Source: Bradyrhizobium sp. CCBAU 53338
Lineage (GTDB): Bacteria > Pseudomonadota > Alphaproteobacteria > Rhizobiales > Xanthobacteraceae
NCBI RefSeq assembly: GCF_015291665.1
Contig: NZ_CP030048.1
Location: 2,294,001 to 2,358,000 of the forward strand
Direction of reading: 5' to 3'
Length of the DNA stretch: 64,000 nucleotides
Below are positions 16,102-25,377 of this stretch, in pieces. Position 1 is the first letter of the stretch. Each line of letters opens with the position of its first letter. The position numbers and the translations under genes are program-made. The notes beneath the pieces were generated by a model. The model did no database searches. It was not told the DNA's origin and saw only the letters and a list, made by a program, of their open reading frames with translations.

Positions 16102-18549
16102 ATGGGTGCGCGAAAGCTTTTGATCGCCTCGATGTCGACGGGGCTGGTGCTTTCGACCGGCGTGGTGATGGCCGCGCAGGACGAGGAGACCAATGTCCAG
16201 AATTTGCCCGCGGTCGAAGTGGTGGCGCCGCAGCCGACGGCGCGCCGCAGCGCGCCGCGCCCGGTCGCGCGCGCTGCTGTCAATTCCGGCAAGCCGAGGA
16301 GCAGTGGCAGGATCTACGTCTATCCAACCGCGCCCGGCACCGGCCGAGGTCTCGATGTCGACAAGGTCCCGTCGGCGATCAACGCCGTCGACGCCAACCA
16401 GATCAAGCGCACCGGCTCGCTCAACGTCACCGATGCGCTGCGCGACAACATCGCCGGCGTCAGCATCAGCGAGGTCACCGGCAACCCGTTCCAGCCCAAC
16501 GTCGAGTTTCGCGGCTTCATAGCCTCGCCTGTAACAGGCACGCCGCAAGGCCTCGCGGTGTACCAGAACGGCGTGCGCATCAACGAAGCCTTCTCGGACG
16601 CCGTCAACTGGGACCTGATTCCGACTGCGGCGATCAGGTCGGCGACGCTGGTGACTAACAACCCCGTCTTCGGCCTCAACGCACTCGGGGGCGCGATCAA
16701 TCTGCAAATGAAGGACGGCTTCACCTATCAAGGCGCGGAGCTCGACGTCATGGGCGGCTCGTTCGGCCGCATGCAGGGCTCGGCGCAATGGGGCAGGCAG
16801 GTCGACCGGAACTGGGGCATCTACGCCGCGCTCGAAGGCCTGCATGACAACGGCTTCCGCAACTTCTCCCAATCGGACGTGCGGCGCTTCTACAGCGACG
16901 TCGGCTACAAGGCGGGCGACAGCGAATTCCACGTCAACATGGGCGTCGCCAAGAACGATTTCGGCGCCAACGCCACCGTTCCGGCCGAACTCCTGAACAA
17001 CTACTGGGGCGCGACCTATACGACACCGCAGACCAGCTCGAACCGCGTCGGCTATCTCAACCTGACCGCCAAGGCCGACGCGACGCCGACCTGGACGCTC
17101 GAAGGCACCGCGCATGTGCGCCGGTACGAGCAGAAGATCGTCGACGGCAATCCGACCGACGTAACCGAGTGCACGGCGGACGCGACGCTGCTGTGCTTCG
17201 GCGACGGCGCGACGCCCGCGAATGGCATCAACGGCGTTCAGCTTGGCAATCCCTTTGCGCCGGGAACGATCCTCGGCGAGATCGACCGGAGCTCGATACG
17301 GTCGACCAGCTTCGGCGTTTCGGGGCAGGCCACCAACACCGATCAGCTGTTCGGGCACGAGAACCGCTTCGTGATGGGCACGACCTACGATGCCGGCGTC
17401 ACGCGCTACGATGCCACCGCGGAGATCGGCTCGATCGGAGAGAACTATGTCGTGAGCGGCAGCGGTCTTTTCCTGGGACCGACAGGCACGATCGCGACCG
17501 GCTTTGCCGGTCCCGTCTCGCTGCGGACCGTCAACCAATACAACGGCGTCTATGCGATGGACACGTTCAACGTCACGGATGCCTTCGCGATCACTGGCGG
17601 AGGCCGATTCAACGTCGCGCGTATCTCGCTGGAGGACCAGCTCGGCACTGCGCTCAACGGCGACTACACCTACACGCGGTTCAATCCGGTCATCGGCGGC
17701 ACCTACAAGATCACGCCGGAGCTGACCGCCTATGCCGGCTATTCCGAGGCCAACCGCGTGCCGACACCGCTCGAGCTCGGCTGCGCCGATCCGAACAATC
17801 CCTGTCTGATCGCGGCGTTTCTGGTCTCCGACCCGCCGCTCAAGCAGGTCGTGTCCAAGACCGTGGAAGCCGGCCTGCGCGGCACCAGGGAATTGACCAT
17901 CGGCACGCTCGGCTGGAAGATCGGCGGCTTCCGCGCCACCAATTACGATGACATCCTGGCCGTCCCCGCTCCTGATAGAACCGGTTTCGGCTACTTCACC
18001 AATGTCGGCAGGACACGGCGGCAGGGCCTCGAGGCCGAGGTCAACATCAAATCGCAGACGCTCCAGTTCCAGGCGAGCTACACCTTCGTCGACGCACGCT
18101 TCCTCGACGCATTGACGCTCGGCTCCAACAGCCCGTTCGCCGATGCCGACGGCAACATCCAGGTCCTGCCCGGCAACCAGATCCCCGCGATCCCGCGCCA
18201 CCGCGTCAAGGTCGGTGTCGACTACGCCGTCACCGACGAATGGAAGGTTGGCGGCAATGCGCTGTTCGTCTCCAGCCAATACCTGGTCGGCGACGAATCC
18301 AACCAATATTCCAAGCTGCCATCCTACACGGTCTTCAACCTGCACACCTCGTATCAGGTGACCCGGAACGTCCAGCTCTACGGCAAGGTCGACAACATCT
18401 TCGACGTCAGGTACGCGACCTATGGGCAGTTCTTCGACACCGCCGCTCTGCCGAACTTCACCAACGGCGGAAACCCCTTCACCGACCCGCGCTCGCTGAG
18501 TCCGGCGAGGCCGCGCGCATTTTATGCGGGGATGCGGGTGACGTTTTAA
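16102..18549 (+). CDS. TonB-dependent outer-membrane receptor
   Basis: The protein is about 815 aa with a signal peptide (LLIASMSTGLVLSTGVVMAA). A linker with NLPAVEVVAPQ resembles a TonB box. The plug domain (VPSAINAVDANQIKRTGSLN, then GVSISEVTGNPFQPNVEFRG) is followed by a 22-strand-type barrel ending in the outer-membrane signature FYAGMRVTF. Two cysteine pairs occur in extracellular-loop-like regions (TECTADATLLCFG and LGCADPNNPCL). In lanthanide-using methylotrophs a receptor of this type sits with the PQQ ABC genes and imports a metallophore, so a lanthanide or other metal chelate is the favoured substrate by context. A GTG at 16087 is an alternative start. Confidence 0.88.
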   Translation: MGARKLLIASMSTGLVLSTGVVMAAQDEETNVQNLPAVEVVAPQPTARRSAPRPVARAAVNSGKPRSSGRIYVYPTAPGTGRGLDVDKVPSAINAVDANQIKRTGSLNVTDALRDNIAGVSISEVTGNPFQPNVEFRGFIASPVTGTPQGLAVYQNGVRINEAFSDAVNWDLIPTAAIRSATLVTNNPVFGLNALGGAINLQMKDGFTYQGAELDVMGGSFGRMQGSAQWGRQVDRNWGIYAALEGLHDNGFRNFSQSDVRRFYSDVGYKAGDSEFHVNMGVAKNDFGANATVPAELLNNYWGATYTTPQTSSNRVGYLNLTAKADATPTWTLEGTAHVRRYEQKIVDGNPTDVTECTADATLLCFGDGATPANGINGVQLGNPFAPGTILGEIDRSSIRSTSFGVSGQATNTDQLFGHENRFVMGTTYDAGVTRYDATAEIGSIGENYVVSGSGLFLGPTGTIATGFAGPVSLRTVNQYNGVYAMDTFNVTDAFAITGGGRFNVARISLEDQLGTALNGDYTYTRFNPVIGGTYKITPELTAYAGYSEANRVPTPLELGCADPNNPCLIAAFLVSDPPLKQVVSKTVEAGLRGTRELTIGTLGWKIGGFRATNYDDILAVPAPDRTGFGYFTNVGRTRRQGLEAEVNIKSQTLQFQASYTFVDARFLDALTLGSNSPFADADGNIQVLPGNQIPAIPRHRVKVGVDYAVTDEWKVGGNALFVSSQYLVGDESNQYSKLPSYTVFNLHTSYQVTRNVQLYGKVDNIFDVRYATYGQFFDTAALPNFTNGGNPFTDPRSLSPARPRAFYAGMRVTF

Positions 18550-18634
18550 ATTGGAAAGTCTCACCGGCGGGCGTCAAGTGGCTGGCGTTCAACGGTAATG
18601 CTGCGAAGCAATTTCGATCTGCCGATTGCGCGCC

Positions 18635-19591
18635 TCAGTCGCCCAGCGGCCCTTTGGCGTCCCCGTCGCTGCGCTTCATCAGCTCGTATTTCATCCGCCG
18701 CATTCGCCCCTGGGCCTCGAGCGGCTTGCAATAGGCCGTCGAGGCGGCGAGCAGATCAATGGTCGCAAGAATCGCATAGCGTGATGCCGTCGGCTTCAGC
18801 GCATCCGGCGCTTCCGGTACGTGCACACCGAGCGTGATATCGGCGATCGAGGCGAGCTTGCTTTGCGGCTTGGTAATCGCAACGACGAGAGCGCCGTAGT
18901 GCTTGGCGATACTAGCCGCTTCGATCACCTCTTTCGCCGCACCTGTGGTCGAGATGGCAATCACGACATCGTCGCGACCGAAGGTCGCTGCAATCATCAG
19001 CATCAGCCTCGGATCGGAGGCGTGAGAGACGGCGACCCCAAGACGAAAAAAGCGGTTCTGCACCTCCGCTGCCGCAAGGGTCGAGCCGCCGCCCACGCCG
19101 AACGCAGCGAGTTTCGAGCAGCCGGAGATGGTTTCGGCAGCCTTCTCGATGTCCTCTTTCCGTAGTCCCTCCTCGACGGCGGCAATAGCGCGCCGGATTT
19201 CCTGAAACACCGACCGCCACAACGCGGGACGCGCCAGATCCGTGCCGACATGCGGCGGCGGCTCAACGTAGATCCGCCCCACCGCCATCGCTTGCGCCAG
19301 CCGCACCTTGAGGTCACGGACTCCGCGGCAGCCCACGGTGCGGCTGAACCGCGTGACCGTCGGCTCGCTCACGCGCGCGCGACGGGCGAGTTCGGCGTTG
19401 CTGGCATGAATAGCAAATTCGATATCGGACAGCAGCGCCGTGGCAACGCGCTGCTCCGACGGGCTGAGATTCGGCGCGCTCTGCCTGATGAGGGAGATGA
19501 CGTCGCCGGCGACGAAATTGTCGTGGCTTGCGGGCTTCGGGATCACAGCCGCTGCGGTTCTCGCCGGTTCAGTTCGCTTCGCTCGCGGCAT
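18635..19591 (-). CDS. MurR/RpiR-family transcriptional regulator
   Basis: The 318-aa regulator has an N-terminal HTH_6 domain (LSPSEQRVATALLSD, then ARRARVSEPTVTRFSRTVG) and a C-terminal SIS sugar-phosphate-binding domain (CSKLAAFGVGGGSTLAA, then VIAISTTGAAKEVIEAASIA). It is divergent from the peptide-type ABC operon at 19818 and most probably regulates it. The N-terminal 25 residues are Ala/Pro-rich and poorly conserved in the family. SIS domains bind phosphosugars or amino-sugar derivatives, hinting that the transported substrate may be an amino-sugar or opine-like compound. Confidence 0.88.
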   Translation of the reverse strand: MPRAKRTEPARTAAAVIPKPASHDNFVAGDVISLIRQSAPNLSPSEQRVATALLSDIEFAIHASNAELARRARVSEPTVTRFSRTVGCRGVRDLKVRLAQAMAVGRIYVEPPPHVGTDLARPALWRSVFQEIRRAIAAVEEGLRKEDIEKAAETISGCSKLAAFGVGGGSTLAAAEVQNRFFRLGVAVSHASDPRLMLMIAATFGRDDVVIAISTTGAAKEVIEAASIAKHYGALVVAITKPQSKLASIADITLGVHVPEAPDALKPTASRYAILATIDLLAASTAYCKPLEAQGRMRRMKYELMKRSDGDAKGPLGD

Positions 19592-19697
19592 TGCCCGCCC
19601 TTCCTCAGGTCAGATCAACCTGCGAAATCCCCGTAAGAAACCTTCAGTACCGACCAAAGATACATCGACTTAGTCGTAAGGAGTAGCAATTTTCTGC

Positions 19698-19731
19698 TTG
19701 AAATCCTGCATATTATGTCTGTAACTTTCAA
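19698..19731. promoter_or_regulatory. TTGAAA/TTTCAA inverted repeat, candidate RpiR operator
   Basis: TTGAAA (19698-19703) and TTTCAA (19726-19731) are inverted repeats 22 bases apart in the divergent promoter region between the MurR/RpiR gene and the ABC operon. Regulators of this family often use TGAAA/TTTCA-type half-sites. The A/T-rich CATATTATG between the arms could contain a -10 element. Confidence 0.3.
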
Positions 19732-19817
19732 ACAAAGAAAAGCCGCCGCCGATCCCCCCAGCAGGACCACAGCCCGCGCGGATAGGCAGGCGACTTAACA
19801 AATCGGGAGGGGCGATC

Positions 19818-21359
19818 ATGAGATACGGTCTGAGTGTCTTGATGCGTGGCGCCATTGTGACAGCCACCGCGTTGTTCCTGAATGCGCAGGCGGGTGCGGC
19901 CAGACTCCTACGCGAAGCCACCATCGGCGAACCGCCGCCACTCGACGTCATGCTGACGACAGCCGACGTCGCATCAGTCATCGGTCGCCACATCTTCGAA
20001 ACCCTGTACGCGCTGGACTCGACCTATGCGCCGCGCCCGCTGCTGGCCGAGAGCGATCGCGAGGAGGACGGCGGTAAAACCATCGTCATCAAGCTCCGCG
20101 AAGGCATCCTCTTCCACAACGGCAAGGAGATGACTGCCAAGGACGTGGTCGCATCGATGACGCGCTGGGGCAGTTACGGAGCGCGGGGCAAGCTCTTGAT
20201 GGCCGCCGCCACCTCGGTCGAGGCGAGCGGAAAGTACGAGGTCACGCTGAAGCTCTCGGCGCCGAACGGCGCCTGGAAGACTCTGATTGCAGACGTCAAT
20301 GGTGGCCTTGCGATCTATCCGGAAGACATTGCCACCAATGCAGGAAATAAGCCGATCGAGCAGAAGGACTATATCGGGACCGGACCATACAAGTTCGTGG
20401 AGTGGCGGCCGAACCGCTATGTCGAGGTGGAAAAATTCGACGGCTATAAGCCGGTGCAAGAAAAGGGAGACGGCTTCGCCGGTGCCCGCGTCGCCATGTT
20501 CGACAAGATCCGCTTCATTCCGGTCCCTGACGTCGGCACGCGCGTGAGCGGTGTGCAGGCCGGCGATTATGATTATGCGGAAATGATCTCCGGTGATCTC
20601 TACGAGTCCTTGAGCAAGGACCAATCGGTTCAGGTGCAGCGCACGAACGCGCCGATCTTCGGCCTCTTCTTCATGAACTCGAAGCAGGGGATTCTGAAGG
20701 ACAATTATAAGCTCCGCCGCGCCATCCAGACCGCGTTGGACAAATCGCAGGCCCTGCGCGTCGCCTTCGGGCCCAAGGACCTCTGGAACGCGGAAGGATC
20801 GATCTTCCCCAAGGGCACGCCCTGGTACTCGGCGGAAGGCGTCTCCGGTTACAGCGCGCATGATGCGAAGAAAGCCAAGGAGCTCGCGAAGGAGGCGGAT
20901 TATACAGGGACGCCGATCCGTCTCCTGGTCTCGACAAATTACCAGGCGCATTACGACGAAGCTTCCGTCTTCACGCGCCAGCTGGCTGACGCCGGGATCA
21001 ACGTTCAGATGATGGTCGTCGATTGGGCGACGCTTCTGAAGATGCGGGGCCAGCCGGAGCAGTGGGACATCTTTGTCACCCACCATTCATTCTCGCCCGA
21101 CCCGCTGCTTCTCACCTTCCTGAACGCCAGCTATCCGGGCTGGTGGGACAGCCCCGAGATCGGCACGCTGCGGGCCGAGCTGATCAAGTCGACCGATCCT
21201 GCGGCACGCAAGGCGACCTGGGACAAGATCCAGGCCCTGATCTACGAACAGGTGCCGGTTATGAAGGTCGGCGATGCCTACACCTACGACATCGCGTCCC
21301 CCAAGCTGAAAGGGCTCAATCCCAACGGTCCAGCCTTCTGGAACGTGTCCACCAAATAG
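19818..21359 (+). CDS. ABC transporter substrate-binding protein, dipeptide/oligopeptide (SBP_bac_5) type
   Basis: The 513-aa exported binding protein has a signal segment (VLMRGAIVTATALFLNAQAGA). SBP_bac_5 hallmarks are YAPRPLLAESDREEDGGKT, then VIKLREGILFHNGKEMTAKD and YIGTGPYKFVEWRPNRYV. It is the first gene of a five-gene operon encoding a complete importer. Substrates of such systems include di- and oligopeptides, glutathione, nickel or opines; the class with MurR/RpiR regulators often handles amino-sugar or opine compounds. GGGAGG lies eight bases before the ATG. Confidence 0.9.
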   Translation: MRYGLSVLMRGAIVTATALFLNAQAGAARLLREATIGEPPPLDVMLTTADVASVIGRHIFETLYALDSTYAPRPLLAESDREEDGGKTIVIKLREGILFHNGKEMTAKDVVASMTRWGSYGARGKLLMAAATSVEASGKYEVTLKLSAPNGAWKTLIADVNGGLAIYPEDIATNAGNKPIEQKDYIGTGPYKFVEWRPNRYVEVEKFDGYKPVQEKGDGFAGARVAMFDKIRFIPVPDVGTRVSGVQAGDYDYAEMISGDLYESLSKDQSVQVQRTNAPIFGLFFMNSKQGILKDNYKLRRAIQTALDKSQALRVAFGPKDLWNAEGSIFPKGTPWYSAEGVSGYSAHDAKKAKELAKEADYTGTPIRLLVSTNYQAHYDEASVFTRQLADAGINVQMMVVDWATLLKMRGQPEQWDIFVTHHSFSPDPLLLTFLNASYPGWWDSPEIGTLRAELIKSTDPAARKATWDKIQALIYEQVPVMKVGDAYTYDIASPKLKGLNPNGPAFWNVSTK

Positions 21360-21431
21360 CAACCGGCAATGAGGCCACGAGAAGCGTCGGGCACCGGCGC
21401 TTGCAGTAGCCGCTGATCGGCGCACAATCAT

Positions 21432-22376
21432 ATGTGGTCTTACGCTTTCAAGCGCGCGGGAACGACGGCTGTGACGCTGCTGGCAGCGTCCGTCATCATC
21501 TTCGCGTTCATCCACGTCGTGCCAGGGGATCCCATCTACGTCCTACTTGGTGACACGGCGACGCCAGACCAGATCGACGCCTTGCGGCATCAGCTCGGCC
21601 TCGATCAACCGATCCTCTTGCAATATTTGACCTGGATGGGCCATGTGCTCGAGGGCGACCTCGGGCGGTCGATCTTCTTCCAGGCACCGGTGTTGTCGGT
21701 GATTGCCGATGGCGCCGAGACCAGCATTCTGCTCGCGACCATGACGATGGTCTGGGTTGCGGTCATCGGCGTGCCGATCGGCATGATCGCGGCGGTCCGG
21801 CACGGCACGTGGCTCGACCAGGGCTTGTCTGGCGGGGCGATGTTGATGGCCTCGATACCCACGTTCTGGGTCGGGCTCTATCTGATCCTGATTTTTGCGG
21901 CCTGGCTCGGCTGGTTTCCGAGCTCAGGATATCCCTCGATCTTCGAAGGCGGTCTCGCCAATCTCCGCTATCTCGTCCTCCCCAGCCTCGCGCTTGCCGC
22001 GCCGAATGCCGCCTTGATCCTGCGGCTGACGCGCGCAAGCATGCTCGATGTCTCCCGCGAGGACTACGTGCGCACGGCACGCGCCAAAGGAATCCGGCCG
22101 TGGCAGGTCGTACGCCGCCACATCTGGCGAAATGCGCTGCTGGCGGTCGTCTCGGCGTTCGGATTCACGTTCGCCGCATTGCTGTCGGAGGCGGTCGTCA
22201 CGGAAACCGTATTTGCCTTGCCCGGGATCGGCCGCCTCGTCGTTCAATCGATCCTTCGCCGAGACTATCCCGTCATTCAAGGCGTCATACTGGTCATCGT
22301 CGTGGTGTATCTGCTGATCAATCTGATCGTCGACCTGAGCTACCGTCTGCTCGATCCCAGGGTCGAGTTGCAATGA
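21432..22376 (+). CDS. ABC transporter permease, DppB type
   Basis: The 314-aa inner-membrane permease has the DppB/OppB signature: an N-terminal helix (AGTTAVTLLAASVIIFAFIH), then VVPGDPIYVLLGDTATPDQI, and the EAA loop EDYVRTARAKGIRPWQVVRRHI. The final motif FALPGIGRLVVQSILRRDYP is typical. It forms the transmembrane channel with the DppC-type subunit downstream, whose ATG overlaps its stop. The gene follows the binding-protein gene after 72 bases on the same strand. Confidence 0.92.
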   Translation: MWSYAFKRAGTTAVTLLAASVIIFAFIHVVPGDPIYVLLGDTATPDQIDALRHQLGLDQPILLQYLTWMGHVLEGDLGRSIFFQAPVLSVIADGAETSILLATMTMVWVAVIGVPIGMIAAVRHGTWLDQGLSGGAMLMASIPTFWVGLYLILIFAAWLGWFPSSGYPSIFEGGLANLRYLVLPSLALAAPNAALILRLTRASMLDVSREDYVRTARAKGIRPWQVVRRHIWRNALLAVVSAFGFTFAALLSEAVVTETVFALPGIGRLVVQSILRRDYPVIQGVILVIVVVYLLINLIVDLSYRLLDPRVELQ

Positions 22377-23233
22377 GCAGCAACAGCGCAACCTTGTGGC
22401 TCCGGCCGTTCATCGCCCGCCCGATCGCACTGGTCGGGCTCGCGGTCCTGTTGGCGACCGTGCTCACCGCGGCCTTCGCTCCGTGGCTCGCGCCTTTTGA
22501 TCCCTATGCCATCGATCCGGCGATCCGCCTGGCGCCCCCGAACGCGGTCCATTGGTTCGGCACCGACCAGTTTGGCAGGGACACGCTGTCTCGCGTCATC
22601 CACTCGGCGCGCATGGCGCTCCTCATCGGTTCGGGCGTGGTTGTCTTCGCTCTCAGCACGGGCGTGCCGATCGGTGTCCTTTCCGCCCTGTTCCCGCGGC
22701 TCGGCCACGTGCTGATGCGCATCGTCGATGTTCTGATGGCCTTTCCGACGCTGCTGCTGGCACTTGGGATGATCGTGATCCTGGGACCGAGCGTGGCCAA
22801 TGCGATTCTGGCGATCGGGCTCGGCTACATGACGACGACGACGCGCATCGTTTACGGCCTCACGCTACGCTTGCGTACCGAAACCTATGTTGAAGCGTCG
22901 CGCAGCATGGGCGCCGGAACCCCATGGCTCATCAGCAAGCACATCCTGCCGAACCTGGTCTCACCGCTTCTGGTACAGGCCAGCTTCGTCTTCGCGTTCT
23001 CGCAGCTTGGCGCGGCATCACTCGATTTCCTGGGCCTCGGCGCTCCGCCGGACATTCCGAGCTGGGGCAATATGCTGGCGGAGTCGCGCACCTTCATCAC
23101 GCGTGCTCCGTGGCTGCTCATCTTTCCGGGCTTGATGATCGTGGTGACGGCATTTTCCCTGAACCTGGTCGGCGATGCCCTGCGTGATCGCCTCGATCCG
23201 CGATTTCGTCAGGTCTTCGGCGAGAAAGGTTAG
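22373..23233 (+). CDS. ABC transporter permease, DppC type
   Basis: From the ATG at 22373, which overlaps the upstream stop as ATGA, the product is 286 aa. DppC features are the N-terminal helix (IALVGLAVLLATVLTAAFAP), the HWFGTDQFGRDTLSRVIH motif, the EAA loop TYVEASRSMGAGTPWLISKH and the late LGLGAPPDIPSWGNML. It pairs with the DppB-type subunit. An open frame continues upstream for 188 codons but is only the shadow of the first permease gene. Confidence 0.92.
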   Translation: MSSNSATLWLRPFIARPIALVGLAVLLATVLTAAFAPWLAPFDPYAIDPAIRLAPPNAVHWFGTDQFGRDTLSRVIHSARMALLIGSGVVVFALSTGVPIGVLSALFPRLGHVLMRIVDVLMAFPTLLLALGMIVILGPSVANAILAIGLGYMTTTTRIVYGLTLRLRTETYVEASRSMGAGTPWLISKHILPNLVSPLLVQASFVFAFSQLGAASLDFLGLGAPPDIPSWGNMLAESRTFITRAPWLLIFPGLMIVVTAFSLNLVGDALRDRLDPRFRQVFGEKG

Positions 23234-23236
23234 GCC

Positions 23237-24211
23237 GTGCTATCCGTTCGCGATCTTACGGTATCATTGGGACCGGAGCATGCAGCGCTCGACATCGTCG
23301 ACGGCGTGTCCTTTGGCTTGGCCAAAGGCGAAATACTCGGGCTCGTCGGTGAATCCGGCTGTGGCAAGAGCATGACCTCGCTCGCCGTCATGGGGTTGCT
23401 GCCGCAACCCGGCCCCCGCGTTCGGGCCGGGCAGGTCATGCTGGATGGCTGCGATGTGACGCGGCTGCAGCCCTGGCAACGTGTCGAGGCGGGACATGGC
23501 CGCATGGCCATGATCTTTCAAGAGCCGATGACATCGCTCAACCCGGTCCGCCGGATCGGCGATCAGATCGCCGAGGCCGTGCGTGTGCATGAGGGAATTT
23601 CGGGCGCCGCGGCGCTCTCCCGGGCGCGCGAGCTGCTAGAACTGGTGCGTATGCCCGATCCCCAAATGCAACTGTCGGCTTATCCGCATCAATTGTCCGG
23701 GGGCCAGCGCCAGCGGGTGATGATCGCGATCGCTCTTGCCTGCAGGCCCCAGGTGCTGATCGCCGACGAGCCGACCACGGCGCTTGATGTCACCATCCAG
23801 GTCCAGATTCTCGGCCTGTTGCGCGAGCTCTGCAATCGTCTCGATATGGCGATATTGTTCATCACCCATGACATGGGGGTCATCGCGCAACTCGCCGATC
23901 GCGTGTCCGTCATGTATGCGGGCCGGATCGTAGAAACCGCTTCGGTCGACGGGCTGTTCAAGAGACCGGCTCACCATTACACAAGCGGGCTGATGGATTG
24001 CATGCCGTCGCGAAATCCGAGCGCGCGCCGTCTGCCGACCATCTCTGGCCAGCCGCCGGCACCCGGTAGGCTGGCTGCTGGCTGCGTCTTCGCCTCACGC
24101 TGCGTCGCCGTACGCGACCTTTGCCGGACGGAGGCCCCGTCCCGCGCGGAGGTCTCGCAGGGACACGAGGTGCTCTGCGCGTTTCCCCTGAACGGCGGAG
24201 GGCCGTCATGA
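23237..24211 (+). CDS. ABC transporter ATP-binding protein, DppD type
   Basis: The 324-aa ATPase starts with GTG three bases after the permease stop. It has Walker [13 protein letters not shown], the Q-loop [16 protein letters not shown], the signature [12 protein letters not shown], Walker [13 protein letters not shown] and the switch FITHDMGV. The C-terminal extension ends with an oligopeptide-ATPase motif ([10 protein letters not shown] followed by further cysteines), as in DppD, OppD and GsiA. It forms a heterodimer with the next gene product, whose start overlaps its stop. Confidence 0.92.
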   Translation: MLSVRDLTVSLGPEHAALDIVDGVSFGLAKGEILGLVGESGCGKSMTSLAVMGLLPQPGPRVRAGQVMLDGCDVTRLQPWQRVEAGHGRMAMIFQEPMTSLNPVRRIGDQIAEAVRVHEGISGAAALSRARELLELVRMPDPQMQLSAYPHQLSGGQRQRVMIAIALACRPQVLIADEPTTALDVTIQVQILGLLRELCNRLDMAILFITHDMGVIAQLADRVSVMYAGRIVETASVDGLFKRPAHHYTSGLMDCMPSRNPSARRLPTISGQPPAPGRLAAGCVFASRCVAVRDLCRTEAPSRAEVSQGHEVLCAFPLNGGGPS

Positions 24212-25173
24212 GGAGCGAAGCCATTCTCGATGTCCGGGATTTGAAAGTCTCCTTTGGTGTCAGGCGCGCTGGACGGAAACACCGGGTGCAGGCGGTGGAC
24301 GGCGCTTCGCTGTCGCTGGCCGAGGGCGAGGTGCTTGGGATCGTCGGGGAATCCGGCTGCGGCAAGACGACGGTGGGACGATCCATCGTCGGGCTGGTCC
24401 GTCCCGATAGCGGCACCGTCGGCTTCAAGGGAGCCGATGTGATCGGTGCGCGTGGCGCCAGCCTCCGTAAGATGCGGCTGAATGTCCGGATGGTGTTCCA
24501 GGATCCCTATGCATCGCTCAACCCGCGGCGTGCGGTCGGGGACGCCGTGGCGGAAGCCGGCGACATCAACGGCTTCTTCAAGAGCCGCGCCGAGCGTCGC
24601 GCGGCGATAGAAGCCACGTTGACGGCCGTATGTCTCGATCCGTCGTTCGCCGCTCGCTATCCATATGAGCTGAGCGGCGGGCAGCGCCAGCGGGTTGGTA
24701 TCGCACGCGCCATTCTTCCGACGCCGTCCATCGTTATCGCCGACGAGCCGGTCTCGGCGCTCGATGTGTCCGTGCAGGCCCAGGTGCTCAATCTGATGAT
24801 GGACTTGCGCGAGCAGCTGAGCTTGTCGATGTTGTTCATCTCGCACGACCTTGGCGTGATTGGACGGATCAGCAGTCGCGTTGCCGTCATGTACATGGGC
24901 CGGATCGTGGAGCAAGCCGGGACGCGGACGGTCCTGGATCATCCGCTTCATCCCTATACGCAAGCCTTGGTGGCAGCGATCCCGAAGCCGGATCCCTCGA
25001 AGCGGATCCAAGGCGCGATCGAAACAGGTGAACCGCCAAGCCTGTTTAGGCGACCGAGCGGCTGCGCATACGCGCCTCGTTGTCCAATAGCGAGCGATCG
25101 CTGCGTGGCCGATGTCCCCGAATTGCGATCCGTCGGCACTGACGGTAGGATAGTTGCCTGTCACAATTTGTAA
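24208..25173 (+). CDS. ABC transporter ATP-binding protein, DppF type
   Basis: The 321-aa ATPase starts at the ATG 24208 (ATGA overlap with the upstream gene). It shows Walker A GESGCGKTTVGRS, MVFQDPYASLNPRRAVGDAV, the signature [15 protein letters not shown], Walker B IVIADEPVSALDVSVQ and the switch FISHDLGV. The C-terminal cysteine block (GCAYAPRCPIASDRC) is the family extension. It is the last gene of the importer operon; no terminator hairpin with a U-tract is obvious before the repeat at 25.2 kb. Confidence 0.92.
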   Translation: MRSEAILDVRDLKVSFGVRRAGRKHRVQAVDGASLSLAEGEVLGIVGESGCGKTTVGRSIVGLVRPDSGTVGFKGADVIGARGASLRKMRLNVRMVFQDPYASLNPRRAVGDAVAEAGDINGFFKSRAERRAAIEATLTAVCLDPSFAARYPYELSGGQRQRVGIARAILPTPSIVIADEPVSALDVSVQAQVLNLMMDLREQLSLSMLFISHDLGVIGRISSRVAVMYMGRIVEQAGTRTVLDHPLHPYTQALVAAIPKPDPSKRIQGAIETGEPPSLFRRPSGCAYAPRCPIASDRCVADVPELRSVGTDGRIVACHNL

Positions 25174-25210
25174 CGGCGCGCGCGGCGGGGAGGGCCAGCC
25201 AAGCAATCCC

Positions 25211-25255
25211 GATGATGTCACTATGCGCCTGTTTTGCCCGACGGGTCAAGCACTC
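25211..25255. repeat. Dispersed intergenic repeat containing TTGCCCGACGGGTCAA
   Basis: The near-palindrome TTGCCCGACGGGTCAA with the preceding GATGTCACTATGCGCCTG resembles a repeat I recall from intergenic regions of Bradyrhizobium genomes. It lies between convergent genes ending at 25173 and 25378. Nothing else is recognised in this gap of about 200 bases. Confidence 0.4.
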
Positions 25256-25377
25256 TACGGGTTTTCGGAAATCGTGTGCGCGAACGGCAGGCTCGCGGGC
25301 GATGATCCGTCATCCCGATCGCATCGCGCTGTAAGTCCCTGATTTCGCTTTCCCCGGCTACTGTGCATGGGGTCGTT

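Noticed and set aside
16036..18564. A very long open frame antisense to the TonB receptor gene
   Set aside because: It mirrors the codon pattern of a GC-rich gene, is low-complexity (Arg/Val/Asp), and the plus-strand protein has clear domains.
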